A stretch of DNA of 64,000 nucleotides, from assembly GCA_028015205.1 (NCBI GenBank), contig CM051518.1, positions 52,004,372 to 52,068,371 on the forward strand. Reading direction: 5' to 3'. Within the stretch, counting starts at the first letter, position 1. Each line of letters begins with the position of its first letter. Source of the DNA: Mytilisepta virgata. Taxonomy: Eukaryota > Mollusca > Bivalvia > Mytilida > Mytilidae. The notes beneath the pieces were generated by a model that worked only from the letters and a program-made list of their open reading frames with translations, was not told the origin of the DNA and did not search any database. A program made the position numbers and the translations under genes. Positions 24,901 to 33,181 of the stretch are shown here, piece by piece.

Positions 24901-27065
24901 TATCAGACTTGAAGTTTTGGAATCAGCTGATAGCAGTATACAGATCGTCAGATGTTAGCTACAGTTTACCAGAGTTATATTAAAGAATTTTGTTGAATGA
25001 AAGTTATTGCCTTTTAATAAATAAAAGTGAAATGAAGTTTTTGTTATTTTTTTTTCTTCATAAACTTCTTAACGTATTGCATGTATTTTGATAACCCAGA
25101 TGACCTACATTTTAAATATAGAAACTTTACCTTGTACATATTTAAATACAACTATAATCCAACAATCGTTTATTCTATCCCAGTGTTATATTCCAGTAAA
25201 ACATTTTAAATGCTGCAGAAATCATTTTAAAAATTTTAATTTTAATCGATAAAAGATATTTGTGATCAAGAAACGGTTTGTTTACATGTGAGTTTATAAT
25301 CTCTAATCTGTTTCTTTTTTTTTTATTTTATTAAAAGTATTACATAATTCATTTTCATTTCAATCTGAAGTGATAATTGTTTATAGATCTGAAATCAATT
25401 GTAATTTAGCCTACTTTGAATTAAAAAAAAAATTTTTGCATTTACCTGTGCACGTGGTTATTTACATTGGAAACAAAAATGGCGGCCAATTATTTTCGTT
25501 TGTCAATCGCTGTTAGAATGAAGGACACAGGACATTCTTTATTTAGTTTCAGCAAAGGAAAACACAAAGAGAACTCAATTTCAAACATTTTTTATTTAAA
25601 TAACATGAATAATAAAGATCTAGATGTCTTGGTTTGTCAGATTCTACGTTACGAACTTCGATCATTTGAAAACTTCCATCGATCTACAAAATTGACAAAA
25701 ATAATTGCAAGTTTGTTTCAAAAGACAATTACTGTGGATTCATTTATTTTCGTGGATAGAGGAAAAAAGGCATTTCATGGGATACCTAAATTCGTGGATT
25801 GCTGGCTTATAAAAAAATATAAAAAGTTGTTGAAATACTTAAATTCGTGGCTTGGCACATCAGATATCATGAAAATACTGCGACAAAACGTGCCGATCAG
25901 ACTTGATATTGTACAGTAAAGTACTGATTTAAAGCGCTCATTAAACAAAAGTCTAACAAACAGATTCTTTAAATTTGTAACGGAACAATTAAAGTTTGTC
26001 ATGAATTTAACAAAATTAACAAAATCCGTAATTATTTACTCACTATGTTAAACAGGTGTGAAATTTCTATTGACAAAATTGCAATCATTTGTCACCAAAT
26101 ACCTCAGGGCATATACATACATATTTTTATTCCGATTACGATAAATAATTTCTGCTTTATTATCTTTTGACAAGATGTTTTTAATGTAATTTAGGAGAAA
26201 GTCTGTATCGTTTAGGTCTACTAAGGATTAAGATTTTTCTTGAATGTCTGAATAAAAAAAACAGGAAGTTAATTCCGCGATAATTTACACAGTCAAAATC
26301 TTTTTAAAGAAAATTGTTTGAGTGTTTATAAGTTACCAAAGACAAAATTACATGAAACACTGTATCCTCTGTGGATATAGGTAACTCATCATATGTCAGA
26401 ATTCAAGTACATGCTGTAAAAACGCAATTGTTCAAAACTCCGTGGTTTCAAACTTCAGTGCATTTAAACAAGAGTAAAAATATCCAACACCTTTTCTCAT
26501 TTTTGCCAGAATTTTCTTTGCTATTAAGCGAATTTTGCTATAAACTGCTTTGCAATTAACCGACATATTTAACATTAGTTGAATGGGAAATGGTTTTGTG
26601 CTGGTAATTTTTTTGCAAATAAGGCCATTTATTTTTAATTAGTTGGTTTACGGATCTGCCGACCTGATTTCGCCGATTTGAAGAGTACAACCGACCCAGG
26701 ATTGCAATTAAGTGGAGTTGACTGTATTCACTTGTGAAGGGAGAGTACTATTTGGCATACATTTTGTTGATCCAAATTGATGGAATTATACACCCACAAA
26801 AGTCTATAAGGTATTATAGTACCTATCAAATCTTATCGAAATGTTATAAATAAATGTTCATGTGGGTGAAACTGTTATGATTTAATTGAATAATTATTGA
26901 CTTTTTAGAGTGTTCGGATTCCCAGTTCACTACACTGATGTAGGAAATATTCCTGTGACAAAACGTAGGCAGATGATCGGTCGAGCATGGAGTATACCAG
27001 TCGTTAAGAAAATTCTTTACATACTGACTGATTTTTTTGCCGTCCGAGAAGATAGAACAGACTGA
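866..27065 (+). CDS. DNMT3: DNA (cytosine-5) methyltransferase 3 (de novo), C-terminal part, 10 exons
   Basis: Spliced gene joining 866-920, 2037-2168, 4117-4198, 18116-18261, 19145-19241, 19731-19876, 20203-20288, 21751-21829, 22372-22493 and 26909-27065. All introns are GT-AG and all phases fit, giving 366 residues to a TGA stop. Enzymes of this family transfer methyl from S-adenosylmethionine to cytosine C5 in DNA, mainly at CpG, in the nucleus. Visible in order: the end of the ADD zinc domain (CMDC and CFLC cysteine pairs), motif I LFDGIGTG, motif [11 protein letters not shown] with the catalytic Cys, motif [21 protein letters not shown], motif [13 protein letters not shown] with the Arg that reads the CpG guanine in vertebrate DNMT3[11 protein letters not shown], and motif X GRAWSIPV. 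The order and the ADD domain exclude DNMT1 and DNMT2. The PWWP and N-terminus must lie upstream of the window. The third intron, 13.9 kb, holds a nest of transposons. The residue equivalent to human Arg882 appears to be Val. Confidence 0.96.
921..1345. other. DNMT3 intron sequence, nothing recognised
   Basis: AT-rich, no coding-like frame and no repeat structure that can be supported. Confidence 0.4.
1346..1951 (+). mobile_element. Hairpin-started repeat with ~145-bp tandem units
   Basis: Begins ATGCCCGCCAC, then GTGGC...GGGCAT, so the two can pair as a hairpin, as in the other families. Four units of about 145 bp follow, each with GTAATATATCAA, CACTACAGT and ACTTGGGTCACTATGACC. No 3' hairpin is visible, so it looks 3'-truncated. 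Confidence 0.65.
2037..2168 (+). CDS. DNMT3: DNMT3 exon: end of ADD domain
   Basis: 44 codons in phase 0, acceptor TTTGTAG, donor GTATAC. Contains DPWFCFLC, the last zinc-ligand pair of the ADD domain, followed by a basic and aromatic linker ending [10 protein letters not shown] that leads into the catalytic domain. Confidence 0.92.
2185..3707 (+). mobile_element. Family A element with ~155-bp units, carrying a SINE
   Basis: Starts AGCTCACATCC...GGACGTGAGCT (hairpin), then GCGTCCGTCCGTCTG, then about eight units of roughly 155 bp with TCTGAAACCGTAAAGCCAA, GGTCCTTTACAAAG and AAACAAAATGGCCGCCAT. Ends CACAGGTGAGCG...CTCTAG. A SINE interrupts it at 2567-2922. Lies between the second and third DNMT3 exons. 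Confidence 0.75.
2567..2922 (+). mobile_element. tRNA-derived SINE with 13-bp target duplication
   Basis: The head resembles a tRNA: a box A-like TGGTCTCGTGG and an exact box B GGTTCGATCC (about 2578-2630). The body is non-tRNA and the tail is TTAAACAATAATTCATCCAT. The 13-base duplication TCCAAATCTAAAA flanks it at 2554-2566 and 2923-2935, so both ends are fixed. Not a functional tRNA gene: the acceptor stem does not close and it is followed by SINE body. Confidence 0.88.
3708..4116. other. DNMT3 intron sequence, nothing recognised
   Basis: AT-rich unique-looking sequence ending at the acceptor of the motif I exon. Confidence 0.4.
4117..4198 (+). CDS. DNMT3: DNMT3 exon: methyltransferase motif I
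   Basis: 82 bp, acceptor TTTATAG, donor GTAGGC. Reads [15 protein letters not shown] and then [13 protein letters not shown], the S-adenosylmethionine-binding motif I (FDGIATG in vertebrate DNMT3). It leaves one base for the next exon, across a 13.9 kb intron. Confidence 0.96.
7804..10296 (+). mobile_element. Family A element with a 166-bp array, innermost of the nest
   Basis: 5' AGCTCACCTGACCC...GGGTCAAGTGAGCT, then GTCCGTCGTCCGTCG. 3' ACAGGTGAGCGACACAGG plus hairpin GGCTCTTGAGAGCC and CTCTAG before a T-run. Confidence 0.83.
7900..10175 (+). repeat. 166-bp tandem array, about 13-14 units
   Basis: GATGGCCGCC recurs at 8011, 8177, 8343 and every 166 bases to 9837, with GATTGCCGCC at 10003. 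Each unit has CTTTTAGAGAACCACTGAAT, GGCATGAATGTTCCTTATGA, CCAAGATGGCCGCCAG and ACATAGGACCCTATGGGAA. The short reading frames on the - strand repeat with the unit and are not genes. Confidence 0.95.
11168..11747. other. DNMT3 intron sequence, nothing recognised
   Basis: No coding-like frame or clear repeat end. Confidence 0.4.
12018..12158 (+). CDS. Short reading frame inside the transposon
   Basis: ATG at 12018 opens 46 codons starting [18 protein letters not shown] and closing at TAA. An AAG|GTAACC donor-like site follows codon 10, so only the first residues might be a 5' exon. Function unknown; may be chance. Confidence 0.25.
   Translation: MDLNLLSKPEGNLELLPVRGIGSMSNSPTTYIQMNNLFSGYFICKP
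12499..12617 (-). CDS. Possible N-terminal transposase exon, acidic
   Basis: From CAT at 12615-12617 (ATG on the - strand) it reads [20 protein letters not shown], then [15 protein letters not shown], with a donor-like AAG|GTGCAT at about 12490. The acidic, low-Lys start ending in DDYVP resembles N-termini of some transposase-derived proteins. No further exon was identified. Confidence 0.3.
13463..14370. other. DNMT3 intron sequence with a possible LTR-like stretch
   Basis: A 23-base direct repeat (GGTTTAAATACAAACTATAA core) sits at about 13590-13640. Around 13915-14135 the GC content rises and ends in TCAATAAACTACAGGAG, which has a poly(A)-like signal and could be an LTR of the Gypsy remnant that follows. 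No matching second LTR was found. Confidence 0.25.
14376..14411 (+). mobile_element. Family B 3'-end fragment
   Basis: GGCGACACGTC followed by hairpin GTCTTCTTTGGAAGAC and CTCGCACATTTTT, matching the 3' end of the element at 15701-16774. Confidence 0.6.
14539..15570 (+). pseudogene. Ty3/Gypsy pol (integrase) remnant, broken
   Basis: Three pieces of a retrotransposon integrase lie in order. The zinc-binding part (14539 to about 14656) has REDV and CDWCAQNK. The start of the core (about 14660-14800) is in another frame and has SDRLAIDV and TVTDHFTK. The C-terminal part (about 15300-15565) has [14 protein letters not shown] and SHEICRRFM...KRRKDNYDK, again with frame changes. Between the last two (14925-15190) a reversed family A fragment is inserted. 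Several frameshifts and a stop make it non-functional. It lies inside the third DNMT3 intron. Confidence 0.75.
14925..15190 (-). mobile_element. Family A fragment inside the Gypsy remnant
   Basis: Reverse orientation: GAGCCTGTATAGCCCACCTG end motif, then degenerate units related to 2185-3707 (CATAGATGTTTCATACCAAA, AAAGGTCCTTCCATAGATGC). Confidence 0.6.
15701..16774 (+). mobile_element. Family B hairpin-ended element with ~165-bp units
   Basis: 5' GTGTCGCCTGCGGAC, whose exact complement GTCCGCAGGCGACAC is at 16737-16751. It is followed by the perfect 16-base hairpin GTCTTCCTTGGAAGAC (16752-16767). After the 5' end come CGACACATAGGGATCACTAT and GTCTTGCGTC repeats. Then about six units of roughly 165 bp with TATCCTCAACTACTCCATAA and GTGCATATATATTTCATTTT. 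T-runs flank both ends. Confidence 0.85.
16787..18115. other. DNMT3 intron; possible further retroelement debris
   Basis: At about 17400-17550 a short frame reads [20 protein letters not shown] before a stop. It looks coding-like but is unrecognised and may belong to the decayed retroelement. The rest is AT-rich and featureless. Confidence 0.25.
18116..18261 (+). CDS. DNMT3: DNMT3 exon: motifs II-III region
   Basis: 146 bp, acceptor ATGTATAG, donor GTATTT. Encodes [20 protein letters not shown] and then a stretch ending [10 protein letters not shown]. It contains the acidic cofactor-binding residue after YYTSE and the GDV turn. Confidence 0.96.
18262..19144. other. DNMT3 intron, nothing recognised
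   Basis: AT-rich, no supported feature. Confidence 0.4.
19145..19241 (+). CDS. DNMT3: DNMT3 exon: catalytic Cys motif IV
   Basis: 97 bp, acceptor TTTACAG, donor GTGAGT. Encodes [20 protein letters not shown]; the Cys of SPCN is the catalytic nucleophile of the family. Confidence 0.97.
19731..19876 (+). CDS. DNMT3: DNMT3 exon: FF interface and motif VI
   Basis: 146 bp, acceptor TTTGTAG, donor GTAACA. Encodes [16 protein letters not shown] (the region of the DNMT3 Phe-Phe dimer interface) and [14 protein letters not shown] (motif VI, ENV). The loop between them is a few residues shorter than in vertebrate DNMT3A. Confidence 0.96.
20203..20288 (+). CDS. DNMT3: DNMT3 exon: DAK..ARYFWGN segment
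   Basis: 86 bp, acceptor TTGTAG, donor GTAAAA. Encodes [20 protein letters not shown], typical of DNMT3 just before the target-recognition region. It leaves two bases for the next exon. Confidence 0.96.
20481..21490 (+). mobile_element. Family A element, 3'-truncated, ~165-bp units
   Basis: Starts AGCTCACCTGGATGTGAATT, then GCCATCACTTGTCGTCC. Six degenerate units follow with TCTGAAACCACTTGACCAAT, GGTCCTTAG, CCAAGATGGCCACCAGAGCC and AACATAGGACCCTATGGGG. No 3' hairpin seen. Confidence 0.75.
21751..21829 (+). CDS. DNMT3: DNMT3 exon: start of target-recognition region
   Basis: 79 bp, acceptor ATTTTAG, donor GTAAGT. Encodes [19 protein letters not shown] and NCNRKAT, the variable segment between motifs VI and VIII. 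Recognised mainly by phase and position. Confidence 0.9.
22372..22493 (+). CDS. DNMT3: DNMT3 exon: motif VIII and TRD loop
   Basis: 122 bp, acceptor ATTTCAG, donor GTAGGA. Encodes [20 protein letters not shown], then [25 protein letters not shown] carries the Arg equivalent to human DNMT3A Arg836, which contacts the CpG guanine. Confidence 0.96.
23387..23612. mobile_element. 226-bp MITE, TTA duplication, PIF/Harbinger-like
   Basis: Terminal inverted repeats of 44 bases with one mismatch: left GGGACGAGATCAAAAGTTCA, right complement GAGACGAGATCAAAAGTTCA. TTA flanks both ends (23384-23386, 23613-23615). Neighbouring monomers (e.g. 22880, 23215) show the unbroken site AGTTTAACATT. A 3-bp TTA/TAA duplication and G-rich start are usual for PIF/Harbinger elements. 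Confidence 0.88.
24008..24170. mobile_element. 163-bp MITE with 7-bp duplication
   Basis: 16-base perfect terminal inverted repeats TAGCAATGTCAGTAAA at 24008-24023 and complementary at 24155-24170. ACTAAGC is duplicated at 24001-24007 and 24171-24177. The homologous site at 88-113 is empty. Interior contains GGCGCCCCTAG. Superfamily not assigned. Confidence 0.88.
24819..26724. mobile_element. Decayed pogo/Tigger-like DNA transposon
   Basis: Left end CAGTGGATTCCGCTTATTTG (24819 on) and right end complement CAGTCAACTCCACTTAATTG (26724 back) match at 17 of 22 positions, each next to TA. CAGT termini with TA duplication are usual for pogo-type Tc1/mariner elements. The longest internal frame (25467-25919) shows no transposase motif and overlaps an old repeat (ACTGTGGATTCATTTATTTT). 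Confidence 0.65.
26909..27065 (+). CDS. DNMT3: DNMT3 last coding exon: motifs IX-X and stop
   Basis: 157 bp including TGA, acceptor TTTTTAG. Encodes [32 protein letters not shown] and a C-terminal tail (AVREDRTD) slightly longer than in vertebrates. No AATAAA was seen in the first ~500 bases after the stop, so the poly(A) site is not placed. Confidence 0.96.
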
Positions 27066-27644
27066 AAAATTCAGTTAAAGATTCATGCCATTAACAATTT
27101 AGTTCAGGATTCTTGAAATATTGAAAGATATAATGTTTATTTATAGAATCAGGCATCAAGAGGATTTTTTTTATATGAATATTGTATTAACATTTGGTAT
27201 TTGATTTATAGAAACATTTGCATGAAATTTGGGAATTTGTTACAAAAAGAATTGACCAGATAGTGCTTGCATTGTTAAATTTTTGTTTAATTTTAAATTT
27301 TTTGATGTTTTGTTTTTCATTCTTATAAGAGAATATTACTCTGTGTACTACTGTGTGTGATTTCTTATTATTAGATGTTTATGTTTTTAGGTATTTTTAC
27401 AATGAATGTTAGATAATGATCTCATGTTTTTTTAAACTTTTTGTTTTGTTTCTAAAAAAATCTAGTCTTCACATGACTCAAATTCTTGTATACAAAAAAG
27501 CATACAAAAAACATTTACAACATTTTATTAATTAATTTTGCATCATATACAATTTTCCCTATAAGTTAATCGAGGATAATTATGTTTCATGTATAATCAA
27601 TTTAAAAATATTGGAAAGTAAACAATATTTTCTTACTGATTTTT
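27066..27644 (+). other. Probable DNMT3 3' UTR
   Basis: AT-rich sequence directly after the stop codon, bounded on the right by a family A element at 27645. Extent is inferred; no clear poly(A) signal was seen. Confidence 0.4.
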
Positions 27645-28474
27645 AGCTCGCCTGGCCAAAAGGGCCATGTGAGCTATTGTCATCATTTAGCGTCCATTGT
27701 CCGTCATCGTCGTCATAAACTTTCCTTTAAAGATCTTCTTCTCTGAAACCACTAGGCCAATTTGAACAAAAATTGGTACCAATGGTCCTTAGATGGTCCT
27801 CTTTCTGAAATAATCTGATGACCCTGCCGTTATCCAAGATGGCCACCAGAGCCAAACTTAGTTTAACATAGGATCCTATGGGAAATTTACTTAAAGATCT
27901 AATTGTCTGAAACCACTTGGTAAGTTCGAACAAAATTTGGCAGCAATGGTCCATAGGTGGTCCTTTTTCAGAATTACATCCGATGACCCCACCCATCATC
28001 CAAGCCACCAGAGCCAAACATAGTTAAACATAGAACCCTATGGGAAATTTACTTAAAGATCTCTTTTGAAACCACTTGGCCAATTGGAACAAAACTTGGC
28101 TGCAATGGTCCTTATGTGGTTTTATTTCTGAATTATATTCGATGACTTGAACTGTCATCCAGGATAGCTGCCAGAGCCGAACATAGTTAAACATATGACC
28201 CTATGGGAAATTTACTTAAAGATCTTTTTGTCTTAAACCAACTGGAACAAAACTTGTCAGCTATGGTTCTTAGTTGGTCCTCTTTCAGATTTATATCCGA
28301 TGACCCTGTCCACTATCCAAGATGGCTGTCAGACCGGAACTTAGTTTAACATAGGACCTAACGGGAAAGTTCACTGAAAGTTCTTGTTTGAAACCAGTGA
28401 GCCAATTGGAACTTGACAGCAATGTTCAAGGCTGCCAGTCAAGATGGACATAGTCCAGGTGAGTGATACAGGCA
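27645..28474 (+). mobile_element. Family A element, 3' hairpin lost
   Basis: Starts AGCTCGCCTGGCC...GGCCATGTGAGCT, then GTCCGTCATCGTCGTC. About four units of roughly 165 bp carry TCTGAAACCACTTGGCCAAT and TAACATAGGACCCTATGGGA. Ends TCCAGGTGAGTGATACAGGC without the closing hairpin. Confidence 0.75.
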
Positions 28475-31400
28475 TAAATTTGACAATTTTTTTTATAAGA
28501 TGATCCTAGATGCCTCAAGTTAAAAGTTTTAAGTGTATTGTGTCCCGGAGTTTGATTTACATGAGCAGTTGACTCGTTTCTCGAAATCCCTGATAACCCA
28601 AAGTAACTTGTTGTTTGTACAGTAATTACCTTTTATATGTAAAAAAATTCCATTAATCTGAAATAATTTTTGGCATAGGAACTTTGAGATAATAAGAGTC
28701 ATTTGTTTATTAGTATCCATCTTAGAGGACCTTGAAATGTTATTGTTATTAATAAATTGTGTCTAGGAGACAGTACTAAAAAAAATCAATGAAAATCCCT
28801 TGTGAGGCTTTGCTTTGAACCACATTAATTAGTCTCTTTAAATAAGGCAGATTAAATCAACTTTAGTTTCTTTAAGCAGTAGTTCATTTCTAGAATCCTA
28901 AAAACATTCTAATGACGATTATAAATTTTTATCTTGGTTCATAAAAACCTTTTCCTGTTAAGGCTTGTATTATCACTGTCTTGAAGGACCTGTACCCCTT
29001 ATTCACAAAAATTCTTAGAGGCAATTTTAGACACAAGTCATAATGATTTGGAAGCAGTAATTAACAATTTAACGTCAACACATTTTTGTACATCTGGCTC
29101 CAGGTATGATTGATTTAAATACAAAATGGTGAAAAAATTATGAGCTTTACCTCAAGGCTGCAACAGTGAAAATTTTAAACAATATTTCATGCTTATTTAA
29201 AACAAGTGATTTTCTTTTCACAAGAAAGCTTTGTTATAAATTTACTGACAATTTAACCCAATCTGTCAAATTTATATAATAATTCTGGTTATATGACCTT
29301 CATTGATACATGGAAATATAAGTTGTAATATTCATTGTGTTGTTAAGCCAGCAAGAATAGCTAAGTCTGGGTTCACCACATACATAGTAGATGAGGAATA
29401 AATTTTGTTGTGAAGGAGATCAATCTGAATTTTCTTTAGTTCAAATAAAATTAAATTAAAGCATTTCAACTTGTTTCTAAACCATTTGACAACTGGGTCT
29501 TATACATGTACATCATGTAGTATGATATAATATTATGATATTACTAAATGTCTTTTTGTTTGTTTTTTTAATTTTGTAAAACTATTGTTAAATTTTTATT
29601 TATTTTTAACATGTGCCAGGAGCATCATCATACATGAGATTTTTATATTTGTTGATATTGTTTTCTTTAGTTTGTTTAAGAGGAATAAATTCAGTTGATT
29701 CATATTCTTATTCTTATATTATTAAAACTTCTACGCACTGCAAGTCAAGAAATGTGTTTAATGTTCATAAAAATGTGTCTGGGATTGGACCTGAACACTG
29801 AGTCAAAAGAACAAGATAAACCATAAATAATGACCTAACTGCTGCAGAAATATAATTCTATGAAGAGAAGATTGTAGATCCAATATCAATATACTTCCTT
29901 TGGTTCCTTAGGTTAAAACTCTAGCGGATTCATTCATGAAATGAATATCAAAATTGTTTTCAACTCTGTTCTACTTTGTAATGGTATCATATAGTATATT
30001 GGAAAGATTGCAAATTGTTCCTATTGCATCGGTCTCCAAAACCTGAAGTGTGCCTCTACGATACCATTAGACTTGTGTTCTACTGTATAAAATGTAATTC
30101 CAATGATGACGGAGCATTTTTTAAATTACGAGTACTTTCTTGTTGATAATATCTGAACTAATATTTTTAACTGAAATAATCTTTATTATTTACTGAAATT
30201 ACCAAGGAAGTAAAATGAATACACGAACATTATTTTGAAGACATGACGCACAGCGGATGAATTTATCAAAGCGAATCTACAAAGATACAGCTTCCCGTTT
30301 CACTGAGGGCATATATACACAATTTCAAAATATTGACAGTGAAATGGATCAAGAATTTATATAGTAGAATGGATATAGGTATTTCGGTAACCCAAAGATA
30401 ACACCGGGAATCCCCATACATGCGCATTGGCAAGGTAAAGAAAAACTTCATATGCATGATTTACATAGTTGTTTATCTAGATAAACTTGGAAGTTGGATT
30501 TTTTGGAGTTGAAATTTGAAAAGCAAGAATGAATGTTTAATATTTTCTCTATGTATAACATAATTTTATTGTCCCAAACAGGGCGATTTGAGCGAAGACT
30601 ACATAGCAACAACATTTTCTTGAGGTTTTTGTCAAAAATCATAGGAGAAAGAGATTCTCCTTGAAATAACAGATGGAAATGTTTTCTTTTACTTCGGCTG
30701 TGGATTTGTAATACTAGTGTTAAAAAAAAAGAGGGTGACATGATGGTGACTTCAGTTAAGTAGTACATACACTATGTACTTTAATACATATCCATATAAA
30801 CTATACTGAAGAATAACTAAGTTGTGTTTTGTCTGTTTTATTGTGGTTTTTCAACATCACAAATTATACAATCTACACATGCATTTACTCGCCTTACATT
30901 ATAACTTCCACACACACTAATTAACTATAACAAAAATGGAATGACTTCATTAGAATCATGAAATTGGCAAAATGCAATTGAACTATTTTTATTATTGCCC
31001 AAATGTAATGAAATTATTTTTAATAATGAAAGATACTGGTAGATCTGGCTTCAAAAAGACTTACTATCGTACCTTAAACTAATGCCATCAGCTGTTTAAT
31101 AATTGCAGTAGTTCTTATGAAAATATCCATTAAATAAAAAACTCCTCGTGTGGACTTTCATGTAAAATTTAAAATCAAGATAAATGTTTTTTTTTAAATA
31201 CCAAATTTAATTTCAATTTCCAAACATGGTTAACAAATTGTCTTTTTAATTTAAGGCAATTACGTATGTGCAAGTAATTACAGTATAATACAGTTTTTTT
31301 TTATATTAAGGTAAAATTGAACTTTAGTGAAAGATAAAAATCCAATGTTGCATAAACAATTTTTAAGACCAGAAAAATTCTCTCCAATATCATTTGTTCG

Positions 31401-31595
31401 TTTAAAAAACTTAATGAAAATTAAAATATTTAAAACTGGTTGAAATTATTAGTAGGCCAAAAAAAAACATCTCCGTTTTGCTAATATGCTACAAAATTTA
31501 TATGTAGGAACCTTTTTTTTCTTAGAAATTTTCACTGGTTTTAGTAAGGGTGACATAAAAAAAAATGTTAGAAGTTTTTTAATAGTAGGTTTAAA
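28475..31595. other. Intergenic sequence, nothing firmly recognised
   Basis: AT-rich. Short open frames at 29613-29801 (+) and 30448-30768 (-) show no recognised motif. The stretch around 30600-30660 resembles 47570-47630 (ACATTTTCTTGAGGTTTTTG against GCATTTTCTTGAGATTTTGG), so it is a dispersed repeat. Confidence 0.4.
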
Positions 31596-33181
31596 CAAGA
31601 GGCTCACCAGAGCCTGTATCGCTCACCTGGAGTCTGGCTTTCATTGGCCAATTAATCAACTATTTGACCAAGTTTGTTGCAATTGGTTCAATTGTTCAGG
31701 GAAAATTTGTTGAAGATTTATTCTTCATAAGGTTTAATGTTAAAATATGTTCCCTGATGGTGGTAGTCCTGGCAGGAAGTTGACAAAATTGACCAGGAAT
31801 AAGGGTGAACCTTAAATAAACGTAACAGAACCCGACCTCAAATTACACAAACCAATAACTCCTAAATAAAATTTGGGATTCCCTTCAAAATTTCAGGGTA
31901 GGTAGATCTCAACATGGCAAATATTTTTCAATTTATATTTCACTTCTATCTCAAATAGTTTTAGAGATAAATGCAAAAATGTTAAAATTTTGAAAATTTG
32001 ACAAAAAAAGGGCAATAACTCCTAAATGGGTTTTGGGATTTCCTTTAAAATTTCAGGGTATGTAGATCTCAACATGGAAAACATTTTTTAATTATATTTC
32101 ACTTCTATCTCAAATAGTTTTGGAGATAAATGCAAAAATGTTAAAATTTTGAAAATTTGACAAAAAAAGGGCAATTACTCCTAAATGGGTTTTGGGATTT
32201 CCTTTAAAATTTCAGGGTATGTAGATCTTAACATGGCAAACATTTTTCAAATTTACATTTCACTTCTATCTCAAATAGTTTTGGAGATAAATGACGAAAA
32301 ATGTTAAATTTTGAAAATTTGACGAAAAAAGGGCAATAACTCCTAAATGGGTTTTGGGATTTCCTTTAAAATTTCAGGGTAGTAGATCTCAACATGGCAA
32401 ACATTTTTCAAATTTACATTTCACTTCTATCTCAAATAGTTTTGGAGATAAATGACGAAAAATGTTAAAATTTTGAAAATTTGACAAAAAAAGGGCAATA
32501 ACTCCTAAATGGGTTTTGGAATTTCCTTCAAAATTTCAGGGTAGGTAGATCTTGTCATGCTGATCAATTTTATCCCATGTCAGATTTTCGATATCTGTAA
32601 CGGTTTTTGTGTTATTAGCAAAAAACAGCAATTTACCCCTATGTTCTATTTTTAGTAACAGCGGCCATGTTTTTCGACGAATCAAAAATCCCCACATCAG
32701 TTCTATGCAGGGTACCCCAAGGAACATTCATACCAAGTTTGGTTCTAATTAGTCAAGTAGTTTCAGAGGAGAAAATTTTTGTAATAATAACATAAAAAAA
32801 AGCCAAAAATGTCAAAAAAAGGCAATAACTCTAACATCAGTTGACAGATTTTCACGAAAATCAGCACACAGGTAGCTCTCATCATGCTGAACACTTTCAA
32901 CCTGCCAGAATTTGCCGTAACCTAATGATTTTTGAGATATTTGTGAAAAAATGTTATTTGACCCCTATGTTCTATTTTTAGTAACAGTGGCCATGTTTTT
33001 CGACGAATCAAAAATCCCCACATCAGTTCTATGCAGGGTACCCCAAGGAACATTCATACCAAGTTTGGTTCTAATTAGTGTAGTAGTTTCAGAGGAGAAG
33101 AGTTTTGTATAATTGTTGACGACGACGACGACGGATGCCAAGTGATGGCAATAGCTCACATGGCCTTTGGCCAGGTGAGCT
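31596..33181 (-). mobile_element. Family A element, complete and uninterrupted
   Basis: On the - strand: 5' AGCTCACCTGGCC...GGCCATGTGAGCT, ATCACTTGGCATCC, CGTCGTCGTCGTC; units with AAAACATGGCC(A/G)CTGTTAC; 3' CTCCAGGTGAGCGATACAGG, hairpin GGCTCTGGTGAGCC, CTCTTG. 1,586 bp. It aligns end to end with the outer parts of 4514-11167 and is the best reference copy. Confidence 0.86.

Noticed and set aside
25467..25919. 150-codon + strand gene in the last DNMT3 intron
   Set aside because: No recognisable motif, lies inside a decayed transposon and includes an old dispersed repeat (ACTGTGGATTCATTTATTTT).
29613..29801. Small secreted protein (hydrophobic start MRFLYLLILFSLVCL)
   Set aside because: Looks like a signal peptide but lacks a convincing body, splice context or family match; short chance frame in AT-rich DNA.
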